A stretch of DNA of 18,816 nt from an uncultured Collinsella sp. (lineage in GTDB: Bacteria; Actinomycetota; Coriobacteriia; Coriobacteriales; Coriobacteriaceae), in assembly GCA_900757185.1 (NCBI GenBank), contig CAAEMX010000062.1, positions 1 to 18,816 on the forward strand, in the 5' to 3' direction. The position numbers were made by a program, and so were the translations under genes. This document shows, in pieces, positions 13,631-18,816 of the stretch. Within the stretch, counting starts at the first letter, position 1, and the number at the start of each line of letters is the position of its first letter. Under the pieces are notes generated by a model. It was not told where the DNA came from. It did no database searches and saw only the letters and a list, made by a program, of their open reading frames with translations.

Positions 13631-16600
13631 ATGCTGGATCTCAGAGTTATTTGCAAAAGGTACGTTACGCAGTCGTCTACGCAGGTAGCGCTCGACAGCG
13701 TAAGCCTGTCTTTTCGCGATAACGAGTTCGTAGCCGTTCTGGGTCCCTCGGGTTCGGGTAAAACTACGATGCTCAACGTCATCGGCGGACTCGATCATTT
13801 CGATTCGGGCGATCTGCTGATCGACGGCATCTCGACCAAGGACTTCAACGACCGCGATTGGGATGCCTATCGCAATAATCGCATCGGCTTTGTGTTCCAG
13901 AGCTATAACCTCATTCCGCATCAGAGCATTTTGGAAAACGTGGAGTTGGCGCTTACGCTCGCGGGCGTGGGGCATGCCGAGCGCCGCCAACGTGCGCGCA
14001 AGGCGCTCGAGGCAGTCGGTCTGGGCGAGCACGTTGACAAGCGCCCGAGCCAGCTTTCGGGCGGGCAGATGCAGCGCGTGGCCATTGCCCGCGCCCTGAT
14101 CAATGACCCCGAGATTGTGCTGGCTGACGAGCCGACCGGCGCCTTGGACTCAACGACGTCCGTCCAGGTCATGGATTTGCTCAAGGACGTTGCGCGCGAC
14201 CGTCTGGTCATCATGGTCACGCACAATCCCGAGTTGGCATACAGGTACGCCACGCGCATTGTCAACCTGGCGGACGGCAAGGTCACCGACGATTCAGATC
14301 CCTTTGATGCTGCCGAGGCCGCGCGTCGCGAGGCCAAGCCCACGCGCAAAACCTCGATGAGCTTTGTGACGGCGCTTGGGCTTTCTGCCCGAAATCTCAT
14401 GACCAAGAAGGGCCGCACGGCCATGACGGCCTTTGCAGGTTCGATTGGCATTATCGGCATTGCGGCGATCCTGGCACTCTCCAACGGCGTAAACGACTAC
14501 ATCAAAAAGGTCGAGGAGGACACACTCTCGAGCTACCCGCTTACGATTTCCAAACAAGATTACGACCTGTCGTCCATGATGGGCGGGCATGGGGCCACGG
14601 ATGACGATACGTCCAAGAACGAGGGTTCGTCCGACGACGGCACCGACGGCAAGGCTCAGGGGACCGATAAGATCCCTGTGGTCACGGCCGTAAAGGATAT
14701 GTTCGCAGGCGTTAAGTCAAACGACATGACGAGCTTTAAGGCATGGCTCGATGCCGGTGGCGACGGCATCGATAAAGAGGTCAACGCCATTCAGTACGGC
14801 TACGGCGTGACGCCGGTTGTCTATCGTGCCGGCAAGGGCGATGAGAAGCCTGTCCGGCTGGTGCCCAACGCCATGACCGAGGCCATGAGCGGCGGCGCAA
14901 GTTCGGCGGCAACGGTGAGCATGGATTCCATGGGGACCTCGGTCTTTAACGAGATGATTGACGACCAGAGCCTGCTCGACAGCCAGTACGATGTCGTTGC
15001 CGGCCATTGGCCTACGTCTGCCAACGAGGCCGTGATGGTGCTTTCGAGCCGCGGCACGGTGGGCGACTACACCCTCTATAGCATCGGTGCGCTGGATATC
15101 GATGAGCTCAACGACCTGGTCAACAGCGCCATGACGGCCGACGGCAAGGTCGGGACGCCCGAGACCGGCGCTGACTTTACCTACGACGATGCGCTGTCCA
15201 CGACGTTTAAGGTGTTGTCGCCGGCCGATGCCTATCGCAAAAACGAAGAGACCGGCATGTGGACTGACATGTCTGGCGACGCCGACTTTATGAAAGCCAA
15301 GGTTGCCGACGGTATTGACGTGCGCATTGTGGGCGCGGTGCGACCCAACGAGGCGGCAAACGCGAGCGCATTGTCCCCGGGCATTGCCTATACGCATGCG
15401 CTGACTCGCCAGCTTATGAAGCGCGCTGCCAATTCGCAGATTGTGCAAGAGCAGCTTGCCCACCCCGAGACAGATGTGTTTACGGGCAAAACCTTTGACG
15501 AGTTGCAAGGCGAGGCCAAACAAGGCGTTGATCTGGGCAGCATGTTCAACGTGGACGAGGCGGAGCTCAAGAGCGCGTTCTCGTTCGATGCATCTGCGCT
15601 TTCGGGCGCGGCCAGCGGTGTGGACCTTTCTGGTATCGACTTGTCCGGGCTGGACATTGACCTTTCGGGCGTTGGGAAGGGCGTTGACTTCAGCGACATC
15701 ATGGCCAAAGCGCCGGCCCCAGATTTCTCGGGCATCTTTGACGGCCTGGAGCTCACGCCCGAGCAAATGCAGCAGGCGGGAGCGCTTGCCAACCAGCTGT
15801 TTGAGGGCTTTATGCGCTCTGATCAGTTTAAGGCGCTGTCGCCCGAAGATCTTAAGGACGCGTCAAAGCTCGCTGCCGCATTCTCAGCGTACCTTGAGAA
15901 TGATGTCGCAGCCCAGCAATACCTGGCTCAGCTCAGGGCGCTCGGCGGCGATGCCCTGGCCGAGCGTCTGCAGCAGGTGATGGGCGACTATGTGCAAAAG
16001 CAGCTGGCTCCGTATTTGCAGCAGTCTATGGATCAGGTGATGAAGGCGGTCAGCGAGCAGATTGCGACGACGGTATCAACCCAGCTCAAGGCGGGTGCGG
16101 CAGGGCTCATGGACCAAATGGCGACGCAGATGTCTTCGAGTTTTGCCAACTTGGCGAGCGCCATGCGCGTGGATGCGAACGCCTTTGCTCGCGCTATCCA
16201 CTTTAACATGGACGCTGAGGACCTGAGTTCGCTCATGATGAGCTATGCCAAGGCGTCGAAGCTCACCTACGACAACAATCTGACCACGTTGGGCTATGCG
16301 GACGAGGCGGACCCCATTTCGGTCAAGATTTTCCCGCGCGACTTTGAGGCCAAGGAGCGCGTGCTTGATCACATCGATGCGTACAACAAGCAGGTCAAAG
16401 CCGCCGGCCACGACGAACAGGCCATCTCGTACACCGACTACATGGGCATCATCATGGGCTCGGTGACCGACATCGTGAACACCATCAGCTTGGTGCTCAT
16501 CGCATTCGTGAGCATCAGTCTGGTGGTGAGCTCCATCATGATCGGCATCATCACCTACATCAGCGTACTGGAGCGCAAGAAGGAGATCGGCATCCTACGC

Positions 16601-16885
16601 GCGATCGGCGCGTCGAAGCGCAACGTGGCCAACGTATTTAATGCCGAGACCTTTATCGAAGGCCTCATTGCCGGCGTCTTTGCCATTGTCGTCGTGGTGG
16701 CCGTGAGCTTTCCGGTTAATGCCTGGGCGCTTGCGGCCAAGCAGGTGCCCAACCTGATGAGCCTGCCCGTTCAAGACGCGCTGATGCTCATTGTAATTTC
16801 GGTGCTGCTGACGGTCGTTGCCGGCCTGCTGCCGGCTCGCAGCGCATCCAAGAAAGACCCTGTGGAAGCCCTACGCTCCGAATAA
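13631..16885 (+). CDS. ABC transporter ATPase-permease fusion (MacB/FtsX type), 1084 aa
   Basis: One chain joins an ATPase to an FtsX-type permease. The ATPase has Walker A GPSGSGKT (38-45), Q-loop Q90, signature LSGGQ (142-146), Walker B IVLADE (162-167) and the switch H198, all intact. Membrane helix 1 is at about 266-285. Three more lie at about 948-977, 1008-1029 and 1051-1067. The cytoplasmic loop ERKKEIGILRAIGASKRNVA between helices 2 and 3 is the classic FtsX/MacB coupling motif. Between helices 1 and 2 is a roughly 660-residue extracytoplasmic region with an Asp/Gly-rich start, DLSG-like repeats near 664-682 and a long helical part to about 920. MacB-like systems move lipoproteins, toxins or peptides, or transmit force. 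The substrate here is unknown. The start ATG follows GAGAGAGG by 9 bases; a TTG at 13622 has no spacing. Confidence 0.93.
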   Translation: MLDLRVICKRYVTQSSTQVALDSVSLSFRDNEFVAVLGPSGSGKTTMLNVIGGLDHFDSGDLLIDGISTKDFNDRDWDAYRNNRIGFVFQSYNLIPHQSILENVELALTLAGVGHAERRQRARKALEAVGLGEHVDKRPSQLSGGQMQRVAIARALINDPEIVLADEPTGALDSTTSVQVMDLLKDVARDRLVIMVTHNPELAYRYATRIVNLADGKVTDDSDPFDAAEAARREAKPTRKTSMSFVTALGLSARNLMTKKGRTAMTAFAGSIGIIGIAAILALSNGVNDYIKKVEEDTLSSYPLTISKQDYDLSSMMGGHGATDDDTSKNEGSSDDGTDGKAQGTDKIPVVTAVKDMFAGVKSNDMTSFKAWLDAGGDGIDKEVNAIQYGYGVTPVVYRAGKGDEKPVRLVPNAMTEAMSGGASSAATVSMDSMGTSVFNEMIDDQSLLDSQYDVVAGHWPTSANEAVMVLSSRGTVGDYTLYSIGALDIDELNDLVNSAMTADGKVGTPETGADFTYDDALSTTFKVLSPADAYRKNEETGMWTDMSGDADFMKAKVADGIDVRIVGAVRPNEAANASALSPGIAYTHALTRQLMKRAANSQIVQEQLAHPETDVFTGKTFDELQGEAKQGVDLGSMFNVDEAELKSAFSFDASALSGAASGVDLSGIDLSGLDIDLSGVGKGVDFSDIMAKAPAPDFSGIFDGLELTPEQMQQAGALANQLFEGFMRSDQFKALSPEDLKDASKLAAAFSAYLENDVAAQQYLAQLRALGGDALAERLQQVMGDYVQKQLAPYLQQSMDQVMKAVSEQIATTVSTQLKAGAAGLMDQMATQMSSSFANLASAMRVDANAFARAIHFNMDAEDLSSLMMSYAKASKLTYDNNLTTLGYADEADPISVKIFPRDFEAKERVLDHIDAYNKQVKAAGHDEQAISYTDYMGIIMGSVTDIVNTISLVLIAFVSISLVVSSIMIGIITYISVLERKKEIGILRAIGASKRNVANVFNAETFIEGLIAGVFAIVVVVAVSFPVNAWALAAKQVPNLMSLPVQDALMLIVISVLLTVVAGLLPARSASKKDPVEALRSE

Positions 16886-16916
16886 TGTGACAAAGGGACT
16901 GCCCCTTTGTCACATT
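16884..16916. terminator. Perfect TGTGACAAAGGG hairpin between convergent genes
   Basis: A perfect 14-bp stem, AATGTGACAAAGGG (16884-16897) with CCCTTTGTCACATT (16903-16916), closes a 5-base loop. It begins inside the ABC gene's stop codon and ends 5 bases before the stop of the convergent minus-strand gene, so it probably acts as a bidirectional terminator. T-runs are short on both sides. The core matches the imperfect hairpin at 13421-13451, suggesting a dispersed repeat used as a terminator. Confidence 0.75.
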
Positions 16917-16921
16917 TGCGC

Positions 16922-18055
16922 CTAGCTCGTTTTGCCCACCAACGTGATACGGATGCTTGGATGGGTGTACTCGTCAAACTCGTCCTCGGGATCCGTATCA
17001 AACGAGTAATACGTTTTGATGAGGTCGTCACTCGTCCTGATAGAGATTCTCTCGTAGAGTGAGCCGTTCAAAAATGTCTGCCTAAACTCTTCGGGGAGTT
17101 TCTGCGGTGCCAAGAGCTCGGGGCTCACCGTCTTGACGTCAACGGTTTGAACGGCAGAGGAAAGTTCGTCCAAGTCGAGCTCGATGCGGGCGAGGTTGTC
17201 CTCAAGGCTCGCGTCGGGGTCGATCTCTGCTATGTAACTCACTTCCTTGAGCGTTCCCTTGTTGTCGAAATCCAGGTACGTATAGGTCTTCTGGGTATCG
17301 GAGTCGCCGTCGTGAAGGTAGCCGCGGACGTGATAGCCGTAATCTTGATATCGCTCGTAAGGGTCATCGGCGGACACGTACTCGCATGCGGGTTCTAGCG
17401 TCTTGCGGGCGATGGCGATCTGCTCGGCCGCGGCCGCGGCGTTCTGTTGCATCTCGATGTTTCCCTGCGCCAGCTGCGGGATATAGGCACCGCACACGAT
17501 TGCGAGGGGCAGTGCCACAAGCGCGACGATCCACTTTTTTGCACGGGGGATAGGCACGCCACAGGCCTCTGCCATGGCCTTTGCGTTGGCAAAGCTTTCG
17601 GCAAGCACGTCTGCCGCGGTGGCGACGGCGCCTACGGCAGCGGCGACTTCTGCCGCGCCGCCCAGGTTGCGTGCGGTCTCGTTGTCGCTGTTCTTGAGCA
17701 GGCGCGCGGCGGCCTGCGTACCGATAACACCTGCGATTTGTGCCGAGCGGTCTTTCTCAGCCTGCTCGACGACGAGTCGGTGCTGCATTTCTTTCCACTG
17801 CTTGCCGCGCATGCCAAAGCGCGGCGCGAGCGCGCAGTAGCAGAAGATGGCGAGCTCGACGGCGGTGAGCGCCAAGGCGGTCATCATGCCCGTCTCCTGG
17901 AAGCCTTCGTGATGGAAGACGATGTCGTCAATCATTTCGAAGGGAATGATCAAAAAAGGCAGCACAAACGCCATGGCAAGCGCCGCGCCGGCAACCTTGG
18001 GACAGATGCAGTATCGCTGGATACGCTTGCGTTCTTGTTCGGAAAGTGTTGCCAT
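16922..18055 (-). CDS. Unrecognised multi-span membrane protein, 377 aa
   Basis: I do not recognise a family. Two hydrophobic helices lie near 20-47 and 56-77. A charged helical segment at 85-125 is followed by an Ala-rich stretch at 133-165 (GGAAEVAAAVGAVATAADVL). A third membrane helix is at about 174-196, and a soluble C-terminal domain of some 180 residues is probably outside the membrane. That domain has acidic and Tyr-rich segments and no visible catalytic motif. The start ATG at 18053-18055 is preceded by AAGGA at 6 bases. An upstream in-frame ATG at 18109 lacks such a site. It lies 63 bases downstream of the DUF3592-like gene on the same strand, so the two are probably cotranscribed, and ends at the hairpin at 16884-16916. 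Confidence 0.75.
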   Translation of the reverse strand: MATLSEQERKRIQRYCICPKVAGAALAMAFVLPFLIIPFEMIDDIVFHHEGFQETGMMTALALTAVELAIFCYCALAPRFGMRGKQWKEMQHRLVVEQAEKDRSAQIAGVIGTQAAARLLKNSDNETARNLGGAAEVAAAVGAVATAADVLAESFANAKAMAEACGVPIPRAKKWIVALVALPLAIVCGAYIPQLAQGNIEMQQNAAAAAEQIAIARKTLEPACEYVSADDPYERYQDYGYHVRGYLHDGDSDTQKTYTYLDFDNKGTLKEVSYIAEIDPDASLEDNLARIELDLDELSSAVQTVDVKTVSPELLAPQKLPEEFRQTFLNGSLYERISIRTSDDLIKTYYSFDTDPEDEFDEYTHPSIRITLVGKTS

Positions 18056-18118
18056 GGCTGATCCTTGGTGTCGTAACGGTCGTTGCGGCGCATGGGGCGC
18101 GGGGCGCATCAGTTTGAG

Positions 18119-18646
18119 CTAGCGCTGGATAAGAACATAGAGCAAGATGCTCATCGCGATGAGCAAGAAGCCTGCGATGTTAAACATCAGTGTGGCAAAG
18201 TTGCCCACGACGGGGCGTTCGACATAGCTTTTGTCTGGGTTGCTGGGGTTGTAGTACACGGTCATTTGGCTACCGAGGGGCCAAAGCTGCTCCGCGAGGG
18301 TGCCTAGGCGGGCGATGGGGCCTGTCTGCACGTGCAGCCAGCCCTTGGCGTCTTCGTAGGCGGTGGCTTGCGTGCGGATGGGGAGTCCCGACAAGCTTTT
18401 GGTCTTTATGCCACGGAATTGTTTTTTCGCGCGGTATTGCGTGCCGTCGACGGCGTATTCCAAAACGGGATACATCCTGCCTTCGCCCATAAAGCGATGG
18501 TCGATGACCGTTCCCATGGTCACGGCGGTACAGGCCTTGACTTTCTTGCGAGCGGCGGCTTTCATGAGCGCGCTCACTCCGATAAGCAGGATGCCGATGC
18601 CCCCAACCAAGATGAGCGCGAGCAGGGATATCTGCGACGTGGTCAC
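18119..18646 (-). CDS. DUF3592-like membrane protein, 175 aa
   Basis: It has two membrane helices, about 7-27 and 150-172. Between them is a beta-rich domain with MYPVLEYAVDGTQYRAKKQF and the characteristic GSQMTVYYNPSNPDKSYVE (125-143), which is the hallmark of DUF3592 proteins. Their function is not established. I chose GTG at 18644-18646, with AGGAG six bases upstream. Reading further to 18796 would add about 50 residues without a ribosome-binding site and with no membrane or domain character. It is the first gene of a probable two-gene operon with the 377-residue protein. The role is unknown; an envelope function is possible. Confidence 0.85.
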   Translation of the reverse strand: MTTSQISLLALILVGGIGILLIGVSALMKAAARKKVKACTAVTMGTVIDHRFMGEGRMYPVLEYAVDGTQYRAKKQFRGIKTKSLSGLPIRTQATAYEDAKGWLHVQTGPIARLGTLAEQLWPLGSQMTVYYNPSNPDKSYVERPVVGNFATLMFNIAGFLLIAMSILLYVLIQR

Positions 18647-18684
18647 GGCGTTCTCCTTTGGCGCGATACCGTCATATGTGACCC

Positions 18685-18690
18685 AGTATA
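18685..18690 (-). promoter_or_regulatory. Candidate -10 element upstream of the DUF3592-like gene
   Basis: On the minus strand TATACT lies 38 bases before the GTG start. No convincing -35 element is present at the right spacing. I see no gene in the remaining bases to the right edge. Confidence 0.3.
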
Positions 18691-18816
18691 GAGAATCCCG
18701 CCATCGATGAGCTATTGCGGGGGGTGTTCCTATAGTTTTGTCAACTGGGAAATGCTCTCCGTGCGACCGAATCGCGGCATGCTGACGCCAAGCCATTAGG
18801 CCGGTGGGCTTCAGTC

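Noticed and set aside
14717..15766. 349-residue minus-strand frame inside the ABC transporter gene
   Set aside because: Shadow of the large sense gene. No family resemblance or ribosome-binding site.
18647..18796. N-terminal extension of the DUF3592-like protein
   Set aside because: The GTG at 18646 has an ideal ribosome-binding site. The extension has none and crosses the candidate -10 element.

Overview
The window looks like chromosomal DNA from a high-GC, anaerobic gut actinobacterium of the Coriobacteriia, most probably Collinsella or a close relative. This is an inference from gene content and style. The supporting points are a huge Tat-exported surface protein with a LAGTG-type sorting signal next to a TPR-LuxR regulator, a CD1871A/4Fe-4S/TlpA redox trio typical of anaerobes, GC-rich third codon positions, and TGTGACAAAG hairpins between genes. 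No database search could be run.

Layout. Positions 1-665 hold no large gene. They contain an elaborate inverted-repeat array (190-291), a putative 82-residue membrane protein (327-575) and its terminator. On the minus strand follow a 1455-residue surface protein (666-5033) and, upstream of it, a LuxR-type regulator (5189-6193). A stand-alone ATP-pyrophosphatase subunit of GMP synthetase (6490-7470, plus) ends at a strong terminator shared with a convergent two-component system, sensor kinase 7545-8696 and response regulator 8693-9367.

Divergent from the two-component system is a tight plus-strand operon: a 49-residue CXXC protein of the CD1871A family (9455-9604, GTG start), an overlapping NapH-like membrane 4Fe-4S protein (9597-10499, TTG start) and a TlpA-like thioredoxin lipoprotein (10529-11491), closed by a textbook terminator. 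Next come a 50-residue C-terminal half of a rhodanese (11563-11715) and, 2 bases on, a CoA-disulfide-reductase/rhodanese fusion (11718-13409). Together these genes suggest a thiol, sulfane-sulfur and electron-transfer module, with electrons passing from membrane Fe-S centres to an extracytoplasmic thioredoxin-fold lipoprotein, possibly under control of the adjacent two-component system. That combined function is inferred.

The right part has a 1084-residue ABC ATPase-permease fusion with a very large extracytoplasmic insertion (13631-16885). Convergent to it is a probable two-gene minus-strand operon of membrane proteins: a DUF3592-like protein (18119-18646) followed by an unrecognised 377-residue protein (16922-18055). 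Hairpins with the TGTGACAAAG core flank the ABC gene. I saw no tRNA, rRNA, CRISPR array, transposase or phage gene.
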